A DNA stretch of 10,147 nucleotides from DATIXD01 sp035518875 (GCA_035518875.1 DATIXD010000254.1:1-10147); one strand, 5' to 3'. Counted from the first letter of the stretch, positions 1-6,677 are shown. Program-made: numbers and translations. The notes: generated by a model not told the origin, from the letters alone.

Positions 1-783
1 CTTCGCTCCGGTTGTCTCGGGCAGATCGAGTTGGGCGGTCAGCGCGACGTTGCCGTTGGAGGCGGAATCGTAGGTCCAGTTCATGGTGAAGTCGCTGTGC
101 AGATCCTGCCAGCCATCGCTGAAGCCGACGAAGCCCGCGGAGACTTTCTTGAACGGTACCGAGCCGATCAGCGCCTGAACCTGCCCCACCTCCGGGTTGC
201 CGCCGGCGAACTTGATGCGGTCGTCCCAGGCATAGAGGGCGTCTGCGTTGGCCTCGGCGTAGTCATAGAGCCCGGTGTTGCTCGCCGCCGGATTGAGCAG
301 CAGATAGAGCTTGACCCCGTTGACCTTGGGCTCGAAAGTGACATGCATCACCAGGCTATCCCGTTCGGGGTCGGTGACGATCTCCTTGATGATGACGTAG
401 CGGCCGTCGGGATCGGTGTTGGTCAGCCGGTAGGCGAGGGATCGGTCATCCAGATACTCCACCTTATGGGTAGTATCCTTCTTTTCCTCGTCAAACCAGG
501 TGCTACCATCGGTGACGAGAAACTGGAGGTCGGTCACCTGCGCCATGTCGATCTGCGGCCAGTAGACCTCCGTTACGATGCCGTCGGCCAGGGTGAACCA
601 GACTTTCGAGGGCTTCTCGAAGGCCGTCCCGACGCCCGCCTTGCGAGCCGTCGTCCAGACGTTATGGGTAAAGGGCGGGCTGGGCGCCGCCTCCGCCCGA
701 GCCAGAGTAGGGGTAAGAAAGGAAATAGCGGCGAGCAATAGGAGCCGCCGCGCGCCGTGCAATGTCCAGTTGAACTTGTTCAT
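1..783 (-). CDS. Secreted glucoamylase / glucodextranase-like protein (GH15-type), N-terminal part only
   Basis: The reverse strand is open from an ATG at 783-781 to the window edge (261 codons, no stop), so this is the 5' part of a larger gene. Residues 1-30 look like a Sec signal peptide: basic start, the hydrophobic run LLLLAAISFL, and a likely cleavage site after ARA. The mature part carries motifs I associate with the N-terminal beta-sandwich domain of bacterial glucoamylases and glucodextranases (Glucodextranase_N family): VWTTARKAGVGTAFE, KVWFTLADGIVTEVYWPQID, LQFLVTDG, YRLTNTDPDGRY, KEIVTDPERD and LYLLLNPA. In that family this domain precedes an (alpha/alpha)6 GH15 catalytic domain that releases glucose from alpha-glucans; the catalytic part would lie to the left of this window. 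AGGTGGGAACC just upstream of the ATG is a fair ribosome binding site. The gene is divergent from the FNR-like regulator. The domain call is secure; the exact substrate is not. Confidence 0.86.
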   Translation of the reverse strand, partial: MNKFNWTLHGARRLLLLAAISFLTPTLARAEAAPSPPFTHNVWTTARKAGVGTAFEKPSKVWFTLADGIVTEVYWPQIDMAQVTDLQFLVTDGSTWFDEEKKDTTHKVEYLDDRSLAYRLTNTDPDGRYVIIKEIVTDPERDSLVMHVTFEPKVNGVKLYLLLNPAASNTGLYDYAEANADALYAWDDRIKFAGGNPEVGQVQALIGSVPFKKVSAGFVGFSDGWQDLHSDFTMNWTYDSASNGNVALTAQLDLPETTGAK

Positions 784-820
784 GGTTCCCACCTGTCCCG
801 TTGGCAATCCAGTAGCCGCC

Positions 821-846
821 GATGTCGGTGTAGATATCCCGACATC
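821..846. repeat. Perfect 8-bp inverted repeat (26 bp overall) upstream of the glucoamylase gene
   Basis: GATGTCGG (821-828) and its exact reverse complement CCGACATC (839-846) are separated by 10 bases. The element lies 38-63 bases upstream of the glucoamylase start codon. It could be an operator for a dimeric regulator or a hairpin in the 5' leader of the glucoamylase mRNA. There is no U tract, so it does not look like an intrinsic terminator. The repeat is seen directly; its role is inferred. Confidence 0.6.
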
Positions 847-929
847 ACGCTGTTATGCTTCGGCTCGAAGATCAACGGACTGCCGCCAATCGTCAGCGTA
901 AAAAATAACCAATCGCAGCCTGATCTTTC

Positions 930-945
930 ACTGACAATTGTCAGT
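930..945. promoter_or_regulatory. 16-bp perfect palindrome with Crp/Fnr-type operator geometry
   Basis: ACTGACAATTGTCAGT is a perfect palindrome. Its core, TGAC-N4-GTCA, has the same half-site spacing as the FNR box (TTGAT-N4-ATCAA), but with C in place of the outer T and C/G in place of the inner T/A. It sits 140 bp upstream of an FNR-like regulator gene and about 147 bp upstream of the divergent glucoamylase gene. On the minus strand a TATTTT hexamer (907-902) would put a transcription start near 895. That centres the palindrome at about -42.5, close to the -41.5 of class II FNR-activated promoters. The palindrome is certain; its use as an operator is inference. Confidence 0.5.
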
Positions 946-1070
946 TTTCTCAAAATTTTCCGCCGAGCCTCGGTGGACAAAGACAACATTCAACACGTCA
1001 AGACTCGCCTGTGGGGTCGCGAGAGCGAACGGGCAGCGAGACAATCTGGAAGTGGACGACCCGAGTGTCG

Positions 1071-1079
1071 AAGGAGGGA
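1071..1079 (+). promoter_or_regulatory. Ribosome binding site fixing the regulator start
   Basis: AAGGAGGGA is a near-ideal Shine-Dalgarno sequence lying 6-7 bases before the ATG at 1086. It settles the start there and rules out the upstream in-frame ATG at 1011, which has no comparable site. Confidence 0.8.
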
Positions 1080-1085
1080 GTTTCA

Positions 1086-1865
1086 ATGACATCTCAATTT
1101 CACCCAAGGAAACTGGCGTCTTCGGAATCCCAAGCCTGCAATGAGACTCACCCGACAATGCTTTGCCGGGAAGCCGATGAAGACTTCCGCAAGGACTGCG
1201 AATCCTGTTGTTTACGGGAAATTGCATGGAGTCCGGACTTCGAGGCGCACCGGTATGCTCCCGATTTCCGACGAATCAATAACATCTCCTTGGCGTCCGG
1301 CGAGACCTTGTATCGCGAAGAAGAACCCGGTGAGAGCGTATACAGTATTCGGAGCGGGTTGATCAAACTGGTTCAGTATCAGCGCAACGGTGCGGAGCGC
1401 ATCGTCCGTTTGCTGCAAAAGGGGAGGGTGGCTGGCTTGGAGGTCTTCGTGTCCGAGCGCTATCACCACACGGCGATAGTCGTGCGCAGCGTTAATGTCT
1501 GCAAGATTCCCACCGGAATACTCAGCTGTCTTAACTCGGCGAGGCCTCGCCTTTACGAAATGCTCTTGCGGTGTTGGCAGCAGAGCCTTGAAATGGCGGA
1601 CTTATGGATCTGCCAGTTCTCCACCGGCTCGACAGAGGCGCGGGTAGCAAGGCTGCTGCTGTTTCTGACCGAGTTCGGCGAGCTGGACCATAGTGCCGCA
1701 GTCCATTTGCTGAGCCGGCAAGACATGGCGGGAATCCTGGGCATCACCTGTGAGAGCGTTTGCCGCACGATCTCGCATTTCCGCCATTCAGGCGTCATAC
1801 GCCAGTCTGCGCCCGGCCTATACGGCGTTGACCTCGATGCTTTGAGAACGATGGCGAGCAAGTGA
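1086..1865 (+). CDS. Crp/Fnr-family transcriptional regulator, FNR-like
   Basis: A 259-residue protein; E. coli FNR has 250. Residues about 55-150 form the cyclic-nucleotide-binding-like sensor domain (GETLYREEEPGESVYSIRSG, then IKLVQ). A long dimerisation helix follows (about 153-180), then a winged helix-turn-helix whose recognition helix reads GITCESVCRTISHF (219-232). The N-terminus is cysteine-rich: C18, C27, C38, C41 and C42, with a further C139 in VNVCKIP, which aligns with the FNR cluster ligand C122. C38-x2-C41 aligns with FNR C20 and C23, but the position of C29 is W48; C42 or C27 could substitute. E223 and R227 match the DNA-reading E209 and R213 of FNR, while FNR S212 is replaced by C226. 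It is probably an oxygen- or redox-type sensor that may bind the palindrome upstream, but [4Fe-4S] binding is not assured. It precedes the methyltransferase gene by 52 bp. Confidence 0.92.
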   Translation: MTSQFHPRKLASSESQACNETHPTMLCREADEDFRKDCESCCLREIAWSPDFEAHRYAPDFRRINNISLASGETLYREEEPGESVYSIRSGLIKLVQYQRNGAERIVRLLQKGRVAGLEVFVSERYHHTAIVVRSVNVCKIPTGILSCLNSARPRLYEMLLRCWQQSLEMADLWICQFSTGSTEARVARLLLFLTEFGELDHSAAVHLLSRQDMAGILGITCESVCRTISHFRHSGVIRQSAPGLYGVDLDALRTMASK

Positions 1866-1900
1866 CTGATATGCCGTGCCAGCGCGACTTTGTACCCGTG

Positions 1901-1909
1901 AGGAAAGGG
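1901..1909 (+). promoter_or_regulatory. Ribosome binding site deciding the methyltransferase start
   Basis: AGGAAAGGG lies 8 bases before the ATG at 1918. The in-frame GTG at 1876 has no such site, and the 14 residues it would add (rich in R, E and C) do not look like part of the methyltransferase fold. Confidence 0.65.
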
Positions 1910-1917
1910 CAGGCGCC

Positions 1918-2589
1918 ATGATCGATCCGCGCGCAACCGGTCTGACCAAAGCACGTTACAACCGAATTGCGGGCGTCTTTGACTGCATGGAGTACCTGCT
2001 CGAGCGCCGGGCGAGGGTATGGCGCGAACGGTTATGGAGCCGAGTCGGGCCGGGGCGGGTGCTCGAAGTCGGCATCGGCACTGGCAAGAACATGCCCTAT
2101 TATCCGCAAGGCATCGAAATATGCGGGATTGACTTAAGCGATGGCATGTTGGCTCGCGCCCGTAAACGAGCCGTTCGCAACCATATTGCCATCGATCTAC
2201 GCGAGATGGATGTCCAGGCCCTGGGCTTCCCCGACCACAGCTTCGACACTGCCGTAGCGACCTTCGTGTTCTGTTCGGTGCCAGACCCGATTCGGGGGAT
2301 GCGGGAGTTGGCTCGTGTGGTAAAGCCCGGCGGAAAAATCCTGCTCCTCGAACACGTACGCTTGGATCGGCCGTTTGTCGGCTGGCTTATGGACCTTCTC
2401 AACCCGTTGGTCGTCCGGATGATGGGGGCCAATATCAACCGTCGGACGGTGGAAAATGTTCTACAGGCCGGGCTTGAACTGAAGTCGGCTGACGACATCA
2501 TTGCGAACGGCTTGGTCAAACTGATAACGGCGAGGCCGGGGGGAAACTCCGAAAAGGAGAGAACCGCTCCCGCGCCCCAGGGTCGCTGA
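1918..2589 (+). CDS. Class I SAM-dependent methyltransferase (UbiE/PmtA-like)
   Basis: A 223-residue protein. The N-terminal segment YNRIAGVFDCMEYLLERR (14-31) resembles the opening of UbiE, PmtA and related enzymes. SAM-binding motif I is VLEVGIGTGKN (48-58). The acidic residue that should hold the SAM ribose is D72 in GIDLSDGML. FPDHSFDTAVATFVFCSVPDP and RVVKPGGKILLLEHVR are motif II/III-type strands. The C-terminal part (NPLVVRMMGANINRRT) resembles bacterial phosphatidylethanolamine N-methyltransferases of the Rhodobacter PmtA type and METTL7-like enzymes rather than true UbiE, but the substrate cannot be read from sequence alone. The stop codon overlaps the ydbH ribosome binding site and ydbH starts 13 bp later. 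This suggests co-translation with a lipid-transport gene and makes a membrane-lipid substrate attractive. A quinone or small-molecule substrate is the alternative. Confidence 0.86.
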   Translation: MIDPRATGLTKARYNRIAGVFDCMEYLLERRARVWRERLWSRVGPGRVLEVGIGTGKNMPYYPQGIEICGIDLSDGMLARARKRAVRNHIAIDLREMDVQALGFPDHSFDTAVATFVFCSVPDPIRGMRELARVVKPGGKILLLEHVRLDRPFVGWLMDLLNPLVVRMMGANINRRTVENVLQAGLELKSADDIIANGLVKLITARPGGNSEKERTAPAPQGR

Positions 2590-2594
2590 GGAAA
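2588..2594 (+). promoter_or_regulatory. ydbH ribosome binding site overlapping the methyltransferase stop
   Basis: GAGGAAA begins inside the TGA stop of the methyltransferase (2587-2589) and sits 8 bases before the GTG start at 2603. It supports the GTG start and implies translational coupling. Confidence 0.65.
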
Positions 2595-2602
2595 CTTCGC
2601 CG

Positions 2603-5074
2603 GTGGTTCGACGCAGCAGCCTTATCATCGGGTTCGGCAGTATTTTCGTGCTCCTCGTAGCGATTTACGCCGCATCACCTGTGGTGATCGCCGGCTTCCT
2701 CGGGTATCGACTCGCGGCGTACGGGTTCCGCGAGGTCAACGTGAGTTGTGGTTATCCGCGACGGGATAAATTGCGCGTTGACGCCCTGAAACTCGGCCGT
2801 CGAGTCGGGGATGGGTCATATGCTCTTCAGGCAACCGGCGTGATCGTGCGCTATCGGTTAAGCGAACTCATCGCGGGCCGATTCGCCGGCATTCGCATAC
2901 CGCAGGTGGTCATCGACCGCAAGCCGGCGCAAGACCTGGCGGCGAGCGAGCCCGTCACGATGCCTTTGGCCGCCCTCCTGTCCGGTGAGTGGCTCGCGCA
3001 GCTGCCGACCGAGGATTTGGTCCTCGACGAGTTGAACCTACGCTGGCAGGAACCTACCGGGGAAGTCTACGAGCTCCGCGCCGGGGGGCGCATCAAGGCG
3101 CATCGACTGTTTCTGAACGGTAGGTTGCGTCCGAGGGGAAACGACGCTCTTTCTCTGGAATTCTCCGCCGAAGCTTCCGATGCCGGAGAACTGGAACTCG
3201 CCGTCCATACACCCGCACAGCCGATCGCTCATGTAACCAACCGCCTGCACGTCACGGCGGAAGGTGATCTGACGGTCGCCGGCGCTATGCTGGTCCAGCT
3301 GGAAGGAATAGCGCCTTTGCTCGGGAAGTGGTTCGGGCCGGGAGATTTCGTATCCGGCATGCAAGGGAAGCTGCAAAGCAGCTGGCAGGGCATCGCCCCT
3401 GCGGATGCCGGCCTGGCGAAGATGGAGCTGAACAGCGAACATCGGCTAGAGCTCAAGGCAGCCCGCTTGGGGGAAGCGATCGATACCGTAGATGTTCGCC
3501 TGCAGGCGAGCGCACGGCTTCAACAAGGCGTCATCGACTGGCGGCTGGAGGATAAGTCGCAGCTCATCGGCCGCGTGAACCTCGCGCCACCGAATTCGGC
3601 AGAACGCGGCGAGCTGCCTATGACGATCGATCTGCCGCGCGGAATTTCCGGTCGAATCGAGCCAAGTACTGAGACGCTGACACTTCGGCTGGAGCGTGGC
3701 GGCTGCATTCGCGTCAATCCTTGGCGATGGGGAGAGCTGTTGGTTCCGGAAAGCCGCATCGATCTTGCCGATGCCGCAACGCTGAGCTATCGGTCCGCAT
3801 CCGGACAATGGAGTTGGGGGCCCGTGTCGATTGCGCTGGAGTCCTCGCCCTGGCGCTGGCGCGATAACGAGCTTGCGAACCAAGGCGCCATGCTCAAGAT
3901 CGATGACTTCGGTGGCACAGGCGAGAACTGGCATGGCGAAGGCGGGATGCAAATCAAAGCCATCAAGCCGGCAATCGGCAAACGATTGCTGCCGCAAGGC
4001 GAGTTGTCGGCCAGGTTCCGTCTCGGCCCCAAGCAGCTCGGCGGCGAAGGCACTCTGGCGACTTCGAACGGGAAGCTGGTGTTGCGGGTGCAAGGCCTGC
4101 ATGTGCCGATGAGCGGCAGCGGAAGCCTGCAGTTCGATCTGAATCCTGTGGAATTCGGGACGCCCGGCCAAAGACTCAGTGAGCTGCTCGAGCCCTGGCC
4201 TTACCCGATCGACCTCACTTCCGGGCGTCTGTCGGCCACAGGACGCGCCGTTTGGCGATCCAAGGCCACAAGCGCTCCGCCGATGGAAGACGAAATCACC
4301 CTGAAGCTCGAAGATATCGCGGGCCAATATAGGAAGATCGGCTTTAGCGGGCTTTCCGCCAAGCTTGCTCTGGCCGACCACGGCGCATTGCGCACCACGG
4401 AAACCGCGCGGTTGCAAATTGGCTCGCTCGATATCGGCATGCCCGTCACGCAACTGTCCGCGACAGCAGAGATCGCCCCTCATCCGAAGACGCACCTGCC
4501 GGTCATTCGAACGGACGGTCTATCCGCCGACCTGCTCGGGGGCAAGGCGCACACCAAGCCCTTCGAGTGGGATTTCTCCGCCGCCAGGAACCATATCGCC
4601 ATCGAACTGGAAAGACTGGCGTTGAGCGAGATCATCGCGATTGTAAAGCCGGCGGGTTTGGAGGGCGATGGACATCTGGACGGACGTCTGCCCATCGAGA
4701 TCACAAGTGGGGGTTCCGTGCTGCGAGGGGGTGAACTGCACGCGCGCCCGCCGGGCGGCAGCATCCGCTATCGGCCCGCCGGAAATATTCAAAGCCTGGC
4801 ACGGGATAACCCGAGAGGCTTCGTGCTGCAGGCGCTGAGCAACCTCCGCTACCGGAGCTTGACCGTCAAGGCGGACAGTACGCCTGCGGGCGACCTCAGC
4901 CTGCGCGTGGAGCTGAGGGGCAGCAATCCGGATTGGCAGTCCGGGCGACCGGTGCATCTGAATGTGAACCTGCAGGAGAATATCCCGATGCTGCTGCGCA
5001 GCCTGCGGTTTGCCGACGAGCTCAGCGAATCGGTGGGCAAACGGGCACAGGAGCGGCTTCAAAATGACCATTAG
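2603..5074 (+). CDS. ydbH: YdbH-family AsmA-like intermembrane lipid-transport protein
   Basis: An 823-residue protein starting at GTG; E. coli YdbH has 879 residues. One N-terminal membrane anchor (SLIIGFGSIFVLLVAIYAA, about residues 6-24) is followed by about 780 residues of periplasmic, repetitive beta-rich sequence typical of AsmA-like bridge proteins. The last 220 residues match the C-terminal YdbH domain (historically named the dicarboxylate-transport domain): LSADLLGGKAHTKPFEWDF, LEGDGHLDGRLPIEI, PGGSIRYRPAG and ALSNLRYRSLTV. In E. coli, YdbH is one of three partly redundant AsmA-like proteins (with TamB and YhdP) that carry phospholipid towards the outer membrane, and it works with the lipoprotein YnbE and with YdbL. 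Both partner genes follow directly here, which makes the assignment firm. The old dicarboxylate-transport label is likely misleading. Confidence 0.92.
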   Translation: MVRRSSLIIGFGSIFVLLVAIYAASPVVIAGFLGYRLAAYGFREVNVSCGYPRRDKLRVDALKLGRRVGDGSYALQATGVIVRYRLSELIAGRFAGIRIPQVVIDRKPAQDLAASEPVTMPLAALLSGEWLAQLPTEDLVLDELNLRWQEPTGEVYELRAGGRIKAHRLFLNGRLRPRGNDALSLEFSAEASDAGELELAVHTPAQPIAHVTNRLHVTAEGDLTVAGAMLVQLEGIAPLLGKWFGPGDFVSGMQGKLQSSWQGIAPADAGLAKMELNSEHRLELKAARLGEAIDTVDVRLQASARLQQGVIDWRLEDKSQLIGRVNLAPPNSAERGELPMTIDLPRGISGRIEPSTETLTLRLERGGCIRVNPWRWGELLVPESRIDLADAATLSYRSASGQWSWGPVSIALESSPWRWRDNELANQGAMLKIDDFGGTGENWHGEGGMQIKAIKPAIGKRLLPQGELSARFRLGPKQLGGEGTLATSNGKLVLRVQGLHVPMSGSGSLQFDLNPVEFGTPGQRLSELLEPWPYPIDLTSGRLSATGRAVWRSKATSAPPMEDEITLKLEDIAGQYRKIGFSGLSAKLALADHGALRTTETARLQIGSLDIGMPVTQLSATAEIAPHPKTHLPVIRTDGLSADLLGGKAHTKPFEWDFSAARNHIAIELERLALSEIIAIVKPAGLEGDGHLDGRLPIEITSGGSVLRGGELHARPPGGSIRYRPAGNIQSLARDNPRGFVLQALSNLRYRSLTVKADSTPAGDLSLRVELRGSNPDWQSGRPVHLNVNLQENIPMLLRSLRFADELSESVGKRAQERLQNDH

Positions 5075-5147
5075 CGCACATTGATCGGCGAAGTGGATGT
5101 CACGTCGCTCTGAATGCTATGCTGCTGAGGCATTACAGACCCCGCTA

Positions 5148-5153
5148 CAGGAA
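5148..5153 (+). promoter_or_regulatory. Ribosome binding site deciding the ynbE start
   Basis: CAGGAA ends about 7 bases before the ATG at 5161. It favours that start over the in-frame ATG at 5119, which would put an arginine-rich extension in front of a normal lipoprotein signal. Confidence 0.65.
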
Positions 5154-5160
5154 AACGATC

Positions 5161-5358
5161 ATGCGAGGAAGCTTTGTCACCGGCTCTTGTTGGTTGAGCG
5201 CGATGCTCTCGATCGCGGCTTGTACGCCCCGCGTCGAGCTGGCTCCCTCGTCCGAGCCCATCACCATCAATCTCAACGTGAAAATCGAGCACGAAATCCG
5301 CGTCAAGGTGGAAAAGGACCTGGAAGGCGTCCTTTCGAAAGACAGCGGGCTGTTCTGA
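5161..5358 (+). CDS. ynbE: YnbE-family outer-membrane lipoprotein
   Basis: A 65-residue protein. It has a lipoprotein signal with lipobox I-A-A-C, the lipidated cysteine being C21. The +2 residue is T rather than D, which in proteobacteria favours export to the outer membrane. The mature part CTPRVEL...EPITINLNVKIEHEIRVK is the YnbE signature, followed by a short charged tail. In E. coli, YnbE is proposed to join the C-terminal end of YdbH by beta-strand pairing, completing the bridge at the outer membrane. The order ydbH-ynbE-ydbL is the same here. The gap after ydbH is 86 bp and I see no clear terminator in it; only a weak 5-bp stem (5113-5117 with 5130-5134). Small lipoproteins of this kind are easily missed by annotation. 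Confidence 0.93.
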   Translation: MRGSFVTGSCWLSAMLSIAACTPRVELAPSSEPITINLNVKIEHEIRVKVEKDLEGVLSKDSGLF

Positions 5359-5376
5359 TTTCAAAGGAGTTCCGTC

Positions 5377-5718
5377 ATGACAACACGTTTCCTGTTCGGT
5401 TGGTTGACCGCGCTTGTGCTCGCCGCGGCCTTGATCTGCCCGCAACCGGCTTGGGCGATCGGTCTCGAAGATGCCAAGAGTCGGGGGCTGGTGGGCGAAC
5501 AAGCCAATGGTTATTTGGGCATGGTGAAGCCTTCCGCCGAGGTCAATGCGCTGATTGCGGACATCAACGCCAAGCGCAGGCAGAAATACGAGGAAATTGC
5601 CCGGCGCAACAACACCAGTGTCCAGGTCGTGGAAGCCTTGGCCGGCAAGACGGCGATCGGCAAGACGCCCCCGGGCCAATACGTCAAGACGCCCTCGGGC
5701 GCGTGGGTCAGGAAATAG
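5377..5718 (+). CDS. ydbL: YdbL-family (DUF1318) periplasmic protein
   Basis: A 113-residue protein with a Sec signal peptide (FLFGWLTALVLAAALI core, likely cleavage after AWA at about residue 27). The mature part carries the YdbL/DUF1318 pattern: LEDAKSRGLVGEQANGYLG, VNALIADINAKRRQKYEEIA, then a short C-terminal stretch ending GQYVKTPSGAWVRK. AAAGGAG at 5363-5369 lies 7 bases before the ATG. It starts 18 bp after ynbE and closes the operon. In E. coli, YdbL is thought to limit or chaperone YnbE multimerisation so that the YdbH-YnbE bridge assembles properly. The conserved gene order supports the same role here. Confidence 0.93.
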   Translation: MTTRFLFGWLTALVLAAALICPQPAWAIGLEDAKSRGLVGEQANGYLGMVKPSAEVNALIADINAKRRQKYEEIARRNNTSVQVVEALAGKTAIGKTPPGQYVKTPSGAWVRK

Positions 5719-5884
5719 ATTCCTCCGCCGTTGGCGATGGAACGGCCATTGTAACAGCCTCGGAGCAGGGCTAGCCGGGCCTAAGTTTCAACCGGCCGTC
5801 GACCGTCGATGGAGCGCGGGATCAGGCTGGAAGGCCGACGAGGCGTGCATTAGAATGGCATCGCCCACCCATCGGAGGCCAACG
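5719..5884. other. Gap between ydbL and the Uma2 gene
   Basis: No gene is supported in these 166 bp. The GC-rich stretch has short self-complementary parts such as GGCTAGCC (5769-5776), but no stem followed by a T run, so no intrinsic terminator can be called. TAGAAT at 5851-5856 is a 5/6 match to a -10 box and lies 28 bp before the Uma2 ATG, but no matching -35 box is present. Confidence 0.4.
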
Positions 5885-6442
5885 ATGCCGACCCCCGCCG
5901 AACGTTTCGCCACTTACGAAGACCTGTGCCGCGTACCGGCGCATTTGGTTGCCCAGATCATCCGCGGGAAGCTGATCACTCTGCCCAGGCCGGCGCCCCG
6001 GCACGCACGTGCTTCGTCATCCCTAGGCGGGTCGCTGTTCCCGCCCATGGACGCCGGCTCCGGCGGCCCCGGCGGATGGTGGATTCTGTTTGAACCGGAA
6101 TTGCACCTGGAAGCGGATATCCTGGTGCCGGACCTCGCCGGCTGGCGGCGGGAGCGGATGCCGGCTCTGCCGGAAACGCCCTATTTCGACTTGGCTCCGG
6201 ACTGGGTGTGCGAAATCCTTTCGCCCGCCACCGCCCAGATGGATCGGGTGGACAAACTGCCCATTTACGCCTTGCAAGGAGTAGGACATGTCTGGCTGGT
6301 TGACCCTGACGCGCAGACCCTGGAGGTCTTAGCTTTGCACGAAGGTCATTGGCGGCTGGAATGCGCCTTCAAGGCCGCGGAAGAAGTCTGCGCGCCGCCT
6401 TTTGAGGCGGTGCGTTTCGGCCTGGCGGGTTTGTGGCCATGA
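5885..6442 (+). CDS. Uma2-family PD-(D/E)XK protein
   Basis: A 185-residue protein, normal length for the Uma2 (DUF820) family. It shows the family pattern in order: YEDLCRVPAHLVAQIIRGKL (11-30); D78 and D83 in ADILVPDLAGW; E110 in WVCEILSPATAQMD; K124 in DRVDKLPIY; and GVGHVWLVDPDAQTLEVL. The acidic residues and the D-x3-K segment correspond to the PD-(D/E)XK nuclease core, so the fold appears intact. A biological role is not well established for this family, which is abundant in cyanobacteria and some other bacteria. A GGAGG ribosome binding site at 5874-5878 fixes the ATG at 5885; the open frame upstream has no support. No toxin, restriction or transposase partner is adjacent, so this looks like a solitary copy. 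Confidence 0.9.
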   Translation: MPTPAERFATYEDLCRVPAHLVAQIIRGKLITLPRPAPRHARASSSLGGSLFPPMDAGSGGPGGWWILFEPELHLEADILVPDLAGWRRERMPALPETPYFDLAPDWVCEILSPATAQMDRVDKLPIYALQGVGHVWLVDPDAQTLEVLALHEGHWRLECAFKAAEEVCAPPFEAVRFGLAGLWP

Positions 6443-6651
6443 TTCTGCTTCCTCCCGTCTCGGATTCCGCGAAAGTCCCCACCCGATGTTCGGATAGTCA
6501 ATGAATGCTCTAGCGTCGGCCCTGTGCCCTTGTTCCGGGGAGTCGTTGCCGATTACCATATGTGAACGTTCTTCTCCTCAGAAATGCGACGGGCCCCGGC
6601 CCACGCTCAACCTGTAGTCCGTATCATCAAAGGGCTGTCTTTCGACCCCTG

Positions 6652-6677
6652 CCCCAGGAAAGTGAGGATGCTTGGGG
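6652..6677 (+). repeat. Small hairpin in the intergenic region
   Basis: CCCCAGG (6652-6658) can pair with CTTGGGG (6671-6677), seven pairs including one G-U, around a 12-base loop. No T run follows. The 3' arm overlaps the GGGGAG ribosome binding site of the small ORF at 6686, so it could mask that site if the region is transcribed. Confidence 0.35.

Larger units (their letters stand above)
784..1085. other. Divergent intergenic region with two inverted repeats, no supported gene
   Basis: This 302-bp stretch separates the divergent glucoamylase and regulator genes. It holds the 26-bp inverted repeat (821-846), a small CTTCG-GCT-CGAAG inverted repeat (858-870), an AT-rich patch (about 896-960) and the 16-bp palindrome (930-945). 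Short open frames here show no recognisable domain and no convincing ribosome binding site. The AT-rich patch is the likeliest promoter zone. I found no strong -35/-10 pair for the regulator; the only minus-strand -10 candidate is a TATTTT at 907-902. Confidence 0.6.

Noticed and set aside
31..741. Plus-strand 236-codon open frame opposite the glucoamylase gene
   Set aside because: It is antisense to a clear protein with signal peptide and family motifs, has no recognisable domain and no ribosome binding site. It is a by-product of GC-rich codon use.
3446..4495. 349-codon minus-strand open frame inside ydbH
   Set aside because: It is a shadow of ydbH with a low-complexity composition rich in R, Q and L, and no domain.
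2603..5074. Dicarboxylate transporter function for the YdbH-like protein
   Set aside because: The old domain name suggests it, but the single membrane anchor, AsmA-like body and the ynbE-ydbL partners point to intermembrane lipid transport.
5097..5774. 225-codon plus-strand frame overlapping ynbE and ydbL
   Set aside because: It overlaps two well-supported small genes in another frame, is arginine- and glutamine-rich, and has no family features.
5719..5884. Intrinsic terminator after ydbL
   Set aside because: GC-rich self-complementary bits are present, but there is no convincing stem followed by a T run.
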